A stretch of 44,742 nt of DNA from CAZGMC01 sp964526565 (GTDB lineage: Bacteria; Pseudomonadota; Alphaproteobacteria; DSM-16000; Inquilinaceae). Both the position numbers and the translations under genes were made by a program. The stretch spans positions 1 through 44,742 of the forward strand of contig CAZGMC010000023.1 of assembly GCA_964526565.1 (NCBI GenBank). The letters run 5' to 3'. Positions 34,814 to 44,063 of this stretch are shown in pieces (the stretch's first letter is position 1; the number at the start of each line of letters is the position of its first letter). The notes under the pieces were generated by a model. That model worked only from the letters and a program-made list of their open reading frames with translations. It had not been told where the DNA came from and searched no databases.

Positions 34814-36268
34814 CTATGCCGCCGCCGCCACCCCGGTGCCCGGTGCGGCAGCGGCCTTCTCCTGAATATAGGCATGCATGGCCGCGGCGGCGTCGCGGCC
34901 GTCGCGGATCGCCCAGACGACCAGGGAGGCGCCGCGCACGATGTCGCCGGCGGCGAACACGCCATCGACATTGGTCATGAAGCTGCGGTAGTCGACCCGC
35001 ACCGTGCCCCAGCGCGTCACGCGCAGGTCGGGCGAGCCGAACAGGTGCGGCAGGTCCTCCGGATCGAAGCCGAGCGCCTTGATCACCAGGTCGGCGTCGA
35101 CCGTGAACGCCGAGCCCTCGATCAGCTGCGGCGCCTGCCGGCCGGTGGCGTCGGGCACGCCCAGGTGGACGCGCACAGCGCGCACGGCGCGCACCACGTC
35201 GTCGCCCAGGAACGCCTCCGGCGCCGCCTGCCAGACGAACTCGACGCCCTCCTCCTCGGCATTGGTGACCTCGCGCATCGATCCCGGCATGTTGGCGCGG
35301 TTGCGGCGGTACAGGCACTTGACCGAGGCGGCGCCCTGGCGCACGGCGGTGCGCACGCAGTCCATGGCGGTGTCGCCGCCGCCGATCACCACGACATTCT
35401 TGCCGGTCGCGTTCAGGCTGCCGTCCTCGAACGCCGGCACGTGGTCGCCCAGGCCCTTGCGGTTGGACGCGGTCAGGTACTCCATCGCCGGGACGATGTT
35501 GCGCAGGCCGCTGCCGGGCGCCATCAGCTCGCGCGCCTTGTAGACGCCGGTGGCGATCAGCACGGCGTCGTGGCGGCCGCGCAGCTCGTCCAGCGAGGCG
35601 TCGCGGCCGACCTCGAAATTGGTGTGGAAGACGATCCCTCCCTCCGCGAGCAGCCGGGTGCGGCGCTCGATGACGAACTTCTCCAGCTTGAAGTTCGGGA
35701 TGCCGTAGATCATCAGGCCGCCGATGCGGTCGTAGCGGTCGTAGACGTGGACCTGGTAGCCCTTCTTGCGCAACTCCTCCGCCGTCGCCAGGCCGCCGGG
35801 GCCGCCGCCGATGATGCCGACCGACTGGGGCCGCTCGCGCCGCGGCACCGGCGGCTTGACCCAGCCCATCTCCCACGCCGTGTCGGTGATGTACTTCTCG
35901 ACCGAGCCGATGGTCACGGTGCCGTGGCCGGACTGTTCGATCACGCAATTGCCCTCGCACAGCCGGTCCTGGGGGCAGATGCGGCCGCACACCTCGGGCA
36001 TGTTGTTGGTCGCCGAGGAGACCTCGTAGGCCTCCTCCAGCCGGCCTTCGGCGGTCAGCTTCAGCCAGTCCGGAATGTTGTTGTGCAGCGGGCAGTGCAC
36101 CTGGCAGAAGGGAATTCCGCACTGCGAGCAGCGGCTCGATTGCTCTTCCGCCTTGGCGCGGGCATACTCGCCATAGACCTCGTGCCAGTCCTGGCGGCGC
36201 TCGTCCGCCGTCCGTTTGCTCGGCATTTCCATCGCCGTGTTGACGAACTTCAGCATTTTCTCGGGCAC
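34814..36268 (-). CDS. gltD: Glutamate synthase [NADPH] small subunit
   Basis: 484-residue beta subunit, which oxidises NADPH via FAD and passes electrons to GltB. The N-terminal cysteines CSQCGIPFCQVHCPLHNN and CGRICPQDRLCEGNC bind the [4Fe-4S] clusters; FAD motif GIIGGGPGGLATAEELRKKGY, NADPH motif VVVIGGGDTAMDC and the C-terminal GVFAAGDIVRG follow. I choose the GTG at 36268 (reading V-P-E-K-M-L-K-F) because AAGGAG lies nine bases upstream and homologues start with MPEKMLKFV; ATG 36256 is the alternative. It is the promoter-proximal gene of gltD-DUF29-MNT/HEPN-gltB. Confidence 0.96.
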   Translation of the reverse strand: MPEKMLKFVNTAMEMPSKRTADERRQDWHEVYGEYARAKAEEQSSRCSQCGIPFCQVHCPLHNNIPDWLKLTAEGRLEEAYEVSSATNNMPEVCGRICPQDRLCEGNCVIEQSGHGTVTIGSVEKYITDTAWEMGWVKPPVPRRERPQSVGIIGGGPGGLATAEELRKKGYQVHVYDRYDRIGGLMIYGIPNFKLEKFVIERRTRLLAEGGIVFHTNFEVGRDASLDELRGRHDAVLIATGVYKARELMAPGSGLRNIVPAMEYLTASNRKGLGDHVPAFEDGSLNATGKNVVVIGGGDTAMDCVRTAVRQGAASVKCLYRRNRANMPGSMREVTNAEEEGVEFVWQAAPEAFLGDDVVRAVRAVRVHLGVPDATGRQAPQLIEGSAFTVDADLVIKALGFDPEDLPHLFGSPDLRVTRWGTVRVDYRSFMTNVDGVFAAGDIVRGASLVVWAIRDGRDAAAAMHAYIQEKAAAAPGTGVAAAA

Positions 36269-36619
36269 GGCTGGGCTCCTTCGCGTGGTGCGGGCTCGAG
36301 GCCGCGGGTAACGGGTCCGGGGCGCAAAAGACCGGCCCGCACGGCGACACGGCGCGGGCACTCCGCTATCTAAGTCAATCGGGGAGCCCGTGCACCCGCA
36401 AAATCGTGGTTCGGGCAGCATGGCTGACGCATTTTTGGCCGCCGGCGCGCACTGTTGTGACAGATTTCTTAAATACCGCATTGTTATCGCGGAATTTAGG
36501 GCGCATTTGCGGCCTATTGCCCGGCGCCGCCGCGGATGGCAGTCGCCGCGGAGCCATGGTATAAGCCCGCCGCGTCGCGGCCCCGTCCCGGTTGCCGCCC
36601 TCCGCTTCGGGAACCACCC
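36269..36619. promoter_or_regulatory. Divergent gltD-uppP promoter region
   Basis: About 350 non-coding bases between gltD and uppP, which diverge. The only AT-rich patch is about 36450-36510, where promoters for one or both directions are expected. I could not assign convincing -35/-10 pairs, and saw no riboswitch-like structure. Confidence 0.4.
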
Positions 36620-37441
36620 TTGCCGCTGCACCACATCGCCGTCCTCGCCCTGGTCCAGGGCATAACCGAGTTCCTGCCAATCAGCTCCAGCGGCCACCTC
36701 GTCCTGGTCCCGGTGCTGACCGGCTGGCGCGACCAGGGACTGGTCATCGACGTGGCCGTGCACGTCGGCACGCTGCTTGCCGTGGTGCTGTATTTCCGCC
36801 GCGATGTCGGCCAGATGATCCTGGGGTTGGTCAGAGTGCTGGCCGGCGGGCGGGAGCGCGAGGCGCGGCTGGCCCTGCAATTGGCCATCGCCTCGGTGCC
36901 GGCCTTCGCGGTCGGGCTGCTGCTGCACGAGCTGGCCGGCGGCCTGTTCCGGCCGGGGGTGGACAACGTCGTGTTCGTCACGACGGTGATCGCCTGGACG
37001 ACGATCGCGTTCGGCGTGCTGCTGTGGCTTGCCGACCGGTTCTGCATCTCGGTGCGGCGGGTCGAGCATCTCGGCTATCTCGATGCCGTGCTGGTCGGCC
37101 TGGCGCAGGCGCTGGCCCTGATCCCCGGCACCAGCCGGTCCGGCATCACCATGACGGCCGGCCGCGCCCTGGGCATGGAGCGGGCCGAGGCGGCGCGGTT
37201 CTCGCTGCTGTTGTCGATCCCGGTGATCGCCGGCGCCGGCGCCCTGGCGGCCAAGGACGTGTACGAGGCCGGCGACCTGGTCCTGGGCCAGGATGCGCTG
37301 CTCGCGGCGGCCCTGGCCTTCGTTTCGGCCCTGGTCGCGATCGCTCTGATGATGCGCTGGCTGCGGCGGGCCAGCTTCACGCCGTTCGTCGGCTACCGCC
37401 TGCTGCTCGGCGCCGGGCTGCTCTATTACCTCTACGCCTAG
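36620..37441 (+). CDS. uppP: Undecaprenyl-diphosphatase
   Basis: Membrane phosphatase that recycles undecaprenyl pyrophosphate to the carrier lipid for peptidoglycan and O-antigen synthesis (BacA/UppP family). The 273-residue chain shows the family start VLALVQGITEFLPISSSGHL, the second motif ALALIPGTSRSGITMTAGR, and about eight hydrophobic segments. The start is a TTG at 36620 by homology; an ATG at 36536 would add 28 residues unlike the family. The stop codon's last base begins the 27-bp tandem repeat array that holds the second assembly gap. Confidence 0.94.
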   Translation: MPLHHIAVLALVQGITEFLPISSSGHLVLVPVLTGWRDQGLVIDVAVHVGTLLAVVLYFRRDVGQMILGLVRVLAGGREREARLALQLAIASVPAFAVGLLLHELAGGLFRPGVDNVVFVTTVIAWTTIAFGVLLWLADRFCISVRRVEHLGYLDAVLVGLAQALALIPGTSRSGITMTAGRALGMERAEAARFSLLLSIPVIAGAGALAAKDVYEAGDLVLGQDALLAAALAFVSALVAIALMMRWLRRASFTPFVGYRLLLGAGLLYYLYA

Positions 37442-37628
37442 CGCCCGGCACGGGCGTGCTGAGCCTGGCGCCCGGCGCGGGCGTGCTGANNNNNNNNNNN
37501 NNNNNNNNNNNNNNNNNNNNNNNNNNNNNNNNNNNNNNNNNNNNNNNNNNNNNNNNNNNNNNNNNNNNNNNNNNNNNNNNNNNNNNNNNCGGGCGTGCTG
37601 AGCCTGGCGCCCGGCGCGGGCGTGCTGA
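37441..37628. repeat. 27-bp tandem repeat array with 100-N gap
   Basis: 27-bp units starting GCGCCCGG and ending GCTGAGCCTG: one diverged and one partial unit at 37441-37489, N at 37490-37589, then partial units 37590-37628. Each contains the palindrome CGCCCG-GCG-CGGGCG, able to form a hairpin. The array lies between convergent uppP and the tusA-like gene and could serve as a bidirectional terminator. Copy number is unknown. Confidence 0.92.
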
Positions 37629-37654
37629 CTCGGTCGAGGCCGAACGGAACCGCC

Positions 37655-37966
37655 CTAGCGCCGCACGATCAGGAACATCTGGCGATCGCCGTCGCGGCTG
37701 TGCGCGAGCAGCTCGCCGCCATTGGCGTCGCACATCACGCGGAAGTCGATTTCGGCGCCCTGCATGGTGGTCAGCACGCGCAGGCGCGCGCCCGGCGGCA
37801 GGCGGCGCAGCATCGCCGCCGCCTTGGCCACCGGCAGCGGGCAGGCCAGCCCGGTCGCGTCGAGCGTCACGGCAGACGGCGCGTCCGCCCCCGTGGGACG
37901 GCTTGCACCCGGCGCGGCCCCCACGGCGGGTGGGGGAGCGGCGCCGCACGGGTCGAGATCGGTCAT
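37655..37966 (-). CDS. TusA-family sulfurtransferase
   Basis: 103-residue sulfur carrier of the TusA/YedF family. The defining CPxP is in ATGLACPLPVAKAA with Cys42 as the persulfide-carrying residue; the rest (GARLRVLTTMQGAEIDFRVMC, then GGELLAHSRDG) gives the small alpha/beta fold. About 30 Pro/Ala-rich residues precede the usual start, so the true initiation codon may be internal, but no clearly better one is seen. The partner pathway (tRNA thiolation, molybdopterin or sulfur oxidation) cannot be deduced from the neighbours. Confidence 0.9.
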   Translation of the reverse strand: MTDLDPCGAAPPPAVGAAPGASRPTGADAPSAVTLDATGLACPLPVAKAAAMLRRLPPGARLRVLTTMQGAEIDFRVMCDANGGELLAHSRDGDRQMFLIVRR

Positions 37967-38262
37967 GACCTGATTTCACCGCCGGACGCGCCCCGCTGTC
38001 AACCGCCGCAAGACCCCGCCACGGCAACGGGCTCGGGTTGGCGCGGTGTGGGCAATACGAGCGGCCGGTTCTGCTGACCGATGCCGGATGCCGTCTGCCA
38101 GAGGCGCGGTCCCCACCCACGGTCGGGGTCGCGCCGTGCTCGATGCCGCCCTGACCGGAGGTGAGCAGAGTGGTCGCAGCGACCGAACCAGGGACGCCAT
38201 CATCGGCGAGGCCAGGGCGGACTTGTGCGATGAGCAGGTTCAGGCTTTCCAACAGCGCCGTC
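37967..38262. other. Non-coding spacer between the tusA-like gene and scfR
   Basis: Nearly 300 bases of slightly lower GC upstream of the tusA-like gene. Open frames exist on both strands but show no recognisable domain. The upstream promoter of the tusA-like gene must lie here; I cannot place it. Confidence 0.5.
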
Positions 38263-39696
38263 CTACCCCCCCTCGAACACATACGCCGTCGGTCCGCGCT
38301 GGTGTTCGTCGATGGTCAGGCGGTGGTGCAGGGGGGGGTAGGCGCGCTGGGTGCAGTCCAGGCGTTCGCACAGGCGGCAGTGCAGGCCGATCGGCACGGC
38401 GATGTCCTCGTTCAAAAGGTTCACACCGTCGGCGTAGACGAGCTGGGCGGCGTGCTCCGCCTCGCAGCCCAGCGCAATCGCGTGCACCTGGCCCGGCGCC
38501 CGGTACCCGGCGCCCGACTTGCCGATGGTGCAGGCTAGGCTGAAATAGCGGCTGCCGTCGGGCATGGCCGAGACCTGGGTGTGGATCCGCCCCGGCCAGC
38601 GGAATGCGTCGTGCACGTTCCAGCGCGGGCAGGCGCCGCCGAAACGGGCGAAGTGCAGGCCGTTGGCGCTGAACCGCTTCGACACGTTGCCGGCCTTGTC
38701 GACCCGGATCAGAAAGAACGGCACGCCCTTCGCCCCCGGCCGCTGCAGCGTGGTCAGCCGGTGGCACACCTGCTCCACCGACGCGCCGAACCGGTGCTGA
38801 AGAATTTCTATATCATAGCGCACCGCCAGCGCCGCCCGGTGGATGCGGTCGTACGGCATCATCACCGCCCCGGCCACATAGTTGGCCAGGCCGATGCGGG
38901 CCAGCCGGGTGGCCTCCTCGCCCGGCAACGGCGCCTCGTCCAGAATCCGGTCGAACAGCGCGCGAAAGCGCAGCAGCGCGATCTGTACGGCGAGCTGGAA
39001 GGTGCGGCTCGGCGCCGGCAGCATCTCCGACAGCAGGATCCGCCGGCCGTGCCGGTCATAGCGCCGGCGCAGCGGCCCCATGGCGTCGACCGGCATCAGC
39101 TTGACGCGGATGCCCAGCTCGCGGTCCAGATAGGCGCACAGCCCCTGGTAGACGTCACCGGGATCGAGCAGGCCGCTCAGCCAGACCTGGTCGGCGGCGG
39201 ACTCCAGCGCGTCGAAATGGTTGTTCTGCGCCTCGAAGAAGTCGCGCGCCTCCTCCAGCGCCGAACCGGCCGTGCCGCTCGCCTCGCCGCCCTGACGCCG
39301 CGCCGCCTCGGCGGCCAGCAGGCGCAGGTCTTCGCGCGCGTCGCGATAGGCACGGTACAGCGCCAGCACGCCCCGCGCCGCGGCCGGCGCCGCCGCGGCC
39401 AGCTCGGCGATTTCGGTGCGGTCGATGTCGCTGCCCTCGAACAGGGCGTCGCCGAACACCTCCTGCAGGCCCGAGGCGAGCCGTCCACCGTCGTCCTCGG
39501 CGAAGGCCTGCAGGTCGACGGCGAACGCCTGACCGATCTTCAGCAGCAGCGGCACCGAGACCGGCCGCTGGTTGTTTTCGATCAGGTTCAGATAGCTGGG
39601 CGAGATGCCCAGGCGTTCGGCCATGCGCGCCTGGGTCAGTCCCTGCTCGCGGCGCAGGCGGCGCACCTTGTGGCCCATCATCGCCTTTTTCGCCAT
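38263..39696 (-). CDS. ScfR-type XRE-family transcriptional regulator
   Basis: 477-residue regulator of the short-chain fatty acid/RamB-like family. N-terminal helix-turn-helix (VRRLRREQGLTQARMAERLG, then SYLNLIENNQRPVSV, residues 11-49), a central IrrE-like region without the HExxH zinc site, and a DUF2083 tail with cysteines in GLHCRLCERLDCTQRAYPP. Relatives control acetate, propionate and glyoxylate-cycle genes and sense acyl-CoA status. It diverges from aceA, whose control is the obvious candidate role. ATG 39696 is chosen; the frame upstream runs only into a 14-bp tandem repeat. Confidence 0.88.
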   Translation of the reverse strand: MAKKAMMGHKVRRLRREQGLTQARMAERLGISPSYLNLIENNQRPVSVPLLLKIGQAFAVDLQAFAEDDGGRLASGLQEVFGDALFEGSDIDRTEIAELAAAAPAAARGVLALYRAYRDAREDLRLLAAEAARRQGGEASGTAGSALEEARDFFEAQNNHFDALESAADQVWLSGLLDPGDVYQGLCAYLDRELGIRVKLMPVDAMGPLRRRYDRHGRRILLSEMLPAPSRTFQLAVQIALLRFRALFDRILDEAPLPGEEATRLARIGLANYVAGAVMMPYDRIHRAALAVRYDIEILQHRFGASVEQVCHRLTTLQRPGAKGVPFFLIRVDKAGNVSKRFSANGLHFARFGGACPRWNVHDAFRWPGRIHTQVSAMPDGSRYFSLACTIGKSGAGYRAPGQVHAIALGCEAEHAAQLVYADGVNLLNEDIAVPIGLHCRLCERLDCTQRAYPPLHHRLTIDEHQRGPTAYVFEGG

Positions 39697-40029
39697 GGCC
39701 GGTTCCCCTGTGGCGGTGCGGTGGTGGCGGTGCGGTGGTGGCGGTGCGGTGGTGGCGGTGCGGTTGCAGGTGGGCGCCGCCGGCATTGCGGCTGCCGCCG
39801 CCGCGGACTTTCAAGAATTACATATTTACCATATTTACACAAGGGACATTGACAACGCCACAACTTTACGAAAAGACATTCGTTGAAATCAAATCGGCTG
39901 TCAACATCTGTAGGGGGGAGGTGCGCCGCGTCATTACAAAATCCACTCCGGCCCGCCGCCTCCCCTCCGCCGAACGAGAAACGGGCGAACGAGAAACGGG
40001 TCGAGCCCAGGAGGCAGGAAAGGATCACC
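39697..40029. promoter_or_regulatory. scfR-aceA divergent control region
   Basis: Three features are visible. A 14-bp tandem repeat (GTGGTGGCGGTGCG, 39710-39762, three full copies and a partial) lies in the scfR leader. A perfect 9-bp tandem pair CATATTTAC (39821-39838) lies in the only AT-rich stretch and is a candidate regulator site. A perfect 15-bp pair CGAACGAGAAACGGG (39971-40000) lies just before the aceA ribosome site. No -35/-10 pair stands out. Confidence 0.5.
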
Positions 40030-41304
<1,275 letters not shown>

Positions 41305-41316
<12 letters not shown>

Positions 41317-41364
41317 GGGCGGTCCAGGTAGAGGCCGTTCAAGCAGGGCCAGTTCAAGCAGGGC
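41305..41364. repeat. Four-copy 15-bp tandem repeat across the aceA stop codon
   Basis: Units 41305-41319, 41320-41334, 41335-41349 and 41350-41364, consensus CNGTTCAAGNAGGGN. Units 1 and 2 have TAG at the stop position, units 3 and 4 have CAG. The period is a multiple of three, so read-through would give a repeated F-K-Q-G-Q peptide. Confidence 0.85.
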
Positions 41365-41701
41365 CCAGATCGCACCGGGGCGCTCCCGGCCGGCACCGGC
41401 CGGCGGCGCTCCGGGACCGAGGCCCGGGCCGGCAGCGGGGGGGACGCAGCCGGCCCGGCATTGGGGTCGCCGACCGGGGTGGGAACGGCCCGGTCGGCGG
41501 CCCCAGTTCGTTCCACACTATCCTTTCGACCACAATATCCTTTCGCAGCCTGCTGGCGTTCCAGACCCGGCCTTGATATACGGAGTCGAGGGGCGTACTG
41601 CCCGAGCCGCGGGCCCGTGGCTGTCCGGGCCGTGTCTGCCGCACCCATTGCGGCGGCAGGATGCCGTCGCCCGTCGTCTGCCAGTCGAGGAGGCCAGTGG
41701 C
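41365..41701. other. aceA-carbonic anhydrase intergenic region
   Basis: No gene. A self-complementary run CCGGCCGGCACCGGCCGG (41386-41403) could form an aceA terminator hairpin, though no T-tract follows. A 10-bp direct repeat TATCCTTTCG (41519-41528 and 41536-41545, 17 bp apart) is a candidate control site for the downstream gene. The carbonic anhydrase ribosome site GAGGAGG is at about 41687-41693. Confidence 0.45.
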
Positions 41702-42373
41702 GTGCCGGAATTCAGAAAGGTCGTTCGGGGGTTCCTGAACTTCCGGGAAAGCACCTACAAGCAGAACGAGGCGCTGTTCCGGCAGTTGGCGCGCAAGCAG
41801 GAACCGAAGGTGATGGTCATCGCCTGCTGCGACTCGCGGGTCGACCCGGCAATCGTCACCAATGCCGAGCAGGGCGACCTGTTCGTACTGCGCAACGTCG
41901 CCAACCTGGTGCCGCCGTGCGAGCGCGAGCACGAGCCAACCCGCCACGGCACCAGTGCGGCGCTGGAATTCGCCGTCACCGGGCTCCAGGTCAAGTACAT
42001 CATCGTCCTCGGCCACTCGGGCTGTGGCGGCATTCGCGCCCTGGTCACCGCGGACCCGACCGTCAGCGCCGAACGCTCGTTCATCTATCACTGGATGCAG
42101 ATCGCGCGGGAGGCGCGCGAGCGGACGCTGGCGGACAAGGCCGATGCGCCGCTGGAGGAGCAGCTGCGCTATTGTGAGCAGCAGGGCATCCGCCAGTCGC
42201 TCGACAACCTGATGACGTTCCCCTGGGTGCAGGAGCGGGTCGCCGCCGGCACCCTGTCGCTGCACGGCTGGTACTTCGACATCGGCGACGGCAAGATGTA
42301 CTATCTGGATCCTGAGACCGGCACGTTCGAGGAACTGGTCACGGTGCCTACGCTGCAGTCGGCGGCGGGGTAG
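41702..42373 (+). CDS. Beta-class carbonic anhydrase
   Basis: Zinc enzyme interconverting CO2 and bicarbonate. The 223-residue chain has ACCDSRVDP (Cys42, Asp44, Arg46) and LGHSGCGGI (His105, Cys108), the full beta-class zinc and dyad set, with LHGWYFDIGDGKMYYLD near the end. The GTG start is chosen because GAGGAGG lies eight bases upstream and family members begin at this point; an in-frame ATG at 41573 would add 43 residues unlike the family. Neighbouring aceA suggests a role in bicarbonate supply, but a general housekeeping role is equally likely. Confidence 0.95.
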   Translation: MPEFRKVVRGFLNFRESTYKQNEALFRQLARKQEPKVMVIACCDSRVDPAIVTNAEQGDLFVLRNVANLVPPCEREHEPTRHGTSAALEFAVTGLQVKYIIVLGHSGCGGIRALVTADPTVSAERSFIYHWMQIAREARERTLADKADAPLEEQLRYCEQQGIRQSLDNLMTFPWVQERVAAGTLSLHGWYFDIGDGKMYYLDPETGTFEELVTVPTLQSAAG

Positions 42374-42380
42374 ACGCACC

Positions 42381-42548
42381 ATGGCTGTCGGCCTCCGTCC
42401 CGCCCGCCAGGACGATGCCGCGGCCATCGCCCGGCTGTTCCTGATCTCGTCGGACGGGCTGGCGGCTGGCCCGCGACGTGCCACCGGCGCGCCGAAAGTC
42501 CATTCCGCTAGAGAAACAGAATCGCCGCCAGCAGGCCCAGCCCGATGA
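42381..42548 (+). pseudogene. Truncated GNAT acetyltransferase N-terminus
   Basis: The frame starts with GLRPARQDDAAAIARLFLIS and SDGLA, a very typical start of a GNAT-family acetyltransferase. After about 32 codons it diverges into unrelated sequence and ends at TGA 42546-42548, overlapping the opposite-strand gene. The acetyl-CoA binding motif is absent. It starts 7 bases after the carbonic anhydrase stop, so an intact GNAT gene once followed it. Confidence 0.65.
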
Positions 42549-42825
42549 TCGTGCCGATCAGGGTGATCAGGACGATGCGCGACGACTCCATGGCGCCCGC
42601 GACGGTGCCCTCGCCGGGGGCGGCGACGGCCGCGGCGGCGGCGTCTTCGAAGGTGGCGTAGTCGCGCTCCTCGGCATCGGGCTTCCAGCGGCCCGACGGC
42701 AGGCGGTACACGGTGCCGTGCTCGGAATACCAGCACTCGGTATAGCCGCGGCGGACCTCTTCCGCGTTCAGGTCGTCGAGCTTCTCGAAATAGGCGCCGG
42801 CGACGACGCGCTGCTGGACCTCCAT
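42508..42825 (-). CDS. Small protein with C-terminal membrane anchor
   Basis: 105-residue hypothetical. The first 60 residues are soluble and aromatic-rich (GYTECWYSEHGTVYRLPSG), followed by an Ala-rich linker (AAAAAVAAPGEG) and one hydrophobic helix to the very end (about residues 84-105, VLITLIGTIIGLGLLAAILF), the layout of a tail-anchored protein. ATG 42825 follows GGAGGG; a longer frame to 42888 is less likely. I do not recognise a family. Lies 82 bases after the lipoprotein gene, same strand. Confidence 0.65.
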   Translation of the reverse strand: MEVQQRVVAGAYFEKLDDLNAEEVRRGYTECWYSEHGTVYRLPSGRWKPDAEERDYATFEDAAAAAVAAPGEGTVAGAMESSRIVLITLIGTIIGLGLLAAILFL

Positions 42826-42907
42826 GCCGCGCCCTCCGCTGTCCGGTCTTTTCCTTTCGTCCCGGCCACCGCGCCGGTCCGCCGGCAAAGCAACACGTCG
42901 GTCGGGC

Positions 42908-43237
42908 TCACCCGCCCGAGTCCAGCAGCCGGTCCAGGTCCGGCCCGGTGATCTGCCGTCCCTCGATCTCCAGGCTGGTCAGCGGCGCGTCGCTGGCGGT
43001 GCCGGCGAAGCAGCACACGGCGCGGCCGCCGCCCGGCGCATTGAACCGGGTCATGGCGGCGAATTCCACCGCCAGGCAATGCCCGTCCACCTGCGTCACG
43101 CCGCGAATCTCGGGCTCGCCACGGTAGCGCAGGAACGCGACCGCGGCGTCGGCGCACAGCCGCGCGGCCGGCGGCGGGGGCTCCTGGCCGCAGGCGGCGA
43201 GCAGGAGCAGGACGGTGACGGCGGCTGTCCGCCTCAT
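42908..43237 (-). CDS. Predicted lipoprotein
   Basis: 109-residue protein with a signal peptide MRRTAAVTVLLLLAACG and lipobox LAAC, Cys16 being the lipidation site. The mature part is short, with cysteines in RLCADAA, GHCLAVEF and AVCCFAG that may form disulfides, and no recognised domain. I start at ATG 43237; the frame upstream to 43390 would bury the signal peptide. Probably co-transcribed with the membrane-anchored small protein downstream. Confidence 0.7.
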   Translation of the reverse strand: MRRTAAVTVLLLLAACGQEPPPPAARLCADAAVAFLRYRGEPEIRGVTQVDGHCLAVEFAAMTRFNAPGGGRAVCCFAGTASDAPLTSLEIEGRQITGPDLDRLLDSGG

Positions 43238-43322
43238 GCGGGCTCCTTCGAAAGGCCTGCCAGCCGGGGCCGGGCGTGCCCGTTCCTTGTTCCACAGTGC
43301 GTCGCCGCGGGCAAGGCCGGGC

Positions 43323-43351
43323 GACCGGGCCAGGGACCGGGCCAGGGACCG
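43323..43351. repeat. 12-bp tandem repeat
   Basis: GACCGGGCCAGG occurs twice in tandem (43323-43346) with a partial third copy, upstream of the rpsL promoter and of the divergent lipoprotein gene. Confidence 0.8.
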
Positions 43352-43397
43352 TTCTGGCGCCCCGTCATTGCCGCAGCGAAAATGCAACACGGGGCGC

Positions 43398-43426
43398 TTG
43401 ACGCGATGTAGCGACCGGCCTATATT
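43398..43426 (+). promoter_or_regulatory. Sigma70-type promoter of the str operon
   Basis: TTGACG (43398-43403), a 17-base spacer and TATATT (43421-43426): a near-consensus housekeeping promoter, the strongest in the window. It leaves a leader of roughly 240 bases before rpsL. Confidence 0.8.
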
Positions 43427-43536
43427 CCGCGCGCTTTCTTCGGGAACTGGCCGTAGGCGTTGCCTAGACGCAGGTCTCGTGCATAGACTGGCATTGCCGG
43501 CGATCGATTGAGCACGATTGCCGCGTTCGACGAAGT

Positions 43537-43583
43537 GGCCCCCACCGAAGCCGATCAGCGGAGCTTCGCGGGAGGGGCCTTTT
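43537..43583 (+). terminator. Terminator-like hairpin in the rpsL leader
   Basis: GGCCCC (43537-43542) pairs with GGGGCC (43574-43579) outside GAAGC (43547-43551) and GCTTC (43563-43567), directly followed by TTTT (43580-43583). Lying between promoter and rpsL, it could be an attenuator or a ribosomal-protein binding leader. Based on hand pairing only. Confidence 0.45.
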
Positions 43584-43676
43584 GCTTCGTTTCAGCGCAG
43601 TCCCGTGTCACGAGTCGCGTCTGGTCCGGCGCCGCCGGCCAGGCTTTGCGAAGGATCTTGAGCGAAGGGCGTCGAC

Positions 43677-44048
43677 ATGCCGACGATCAACCAGTTGATC
43701 CGCAATCCGCGGGAGCCGGTGCACAAGCGCAACAAGGTGCCGGCCCTGCTGGAATGCCCGCAGAAGCGCGGCGTCTGCACCCGCGTCTATACGACCACGC
43801 CGAAGAAGCCGAACTCGGCGCTGCGCAAGGTGGCGCGCGTGCGCCTGACCAACGGCTTCGAGGTGACGAGCTACATTCCCGGTGAAGGCCACAATCTTCA
43901 GGAACATTCCGTCGTGATGATCCGCGGCGGCCGCGTCAAGGACCTGCCGGGCGTGCGCTATCATATCATCCGCGGCACGCTGGATACGCAGGGTGTCAAG
44001 AACCGTCGCCAGCGCCGCTCGAAGTACGGCGCGAAGCGGCCGAAGTAG
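43677..44048 (+). CDS. rpsL: 30S ribosomal protein uS12
   Basis: 123-residue decoding-centre protein. MPTINQLIRNPREP, TTTPKKPNSALRKVARVRL and PGEGHNLQEHSVV are unmistakable. The Lys in TPKKPNS (equivalent to E. coli Lys43) and the residue region around PGEGH look wild type, so no known streptomycin-resistance change is visible. First gene of the str operon, 15 bases before rpsG. Confidence 0.99.
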   Translation: MPTINQLIRNPREPVHKRNKVPALLECPQKRGVCTRVYTTTPKKPNSALRKVARVRLTNGFEVTSYIPGEGHNLQEHSVVMIRGGRVKDLPGVRYHIIRGTLDTQGVKNRRQRRSKYGAKRPK

Positions 44049-44063
44049 GCGGAGGCCTGGGCC

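Noticed and set aside
34804..34971. N-terminal extension of the DUF29-nuclease gene to 34971
   Set aside because: The extra 56 residues overlap the gltD coding end, are Pro/Arg-rich as in shadow frames, and ATG 34803 fits 10 bases after the gltD stop.
37441..37628. 27-bp units considered as a CRISPR array
   Set aside because: No unique spacers between units and no cas genes; a simple tandem repeat.
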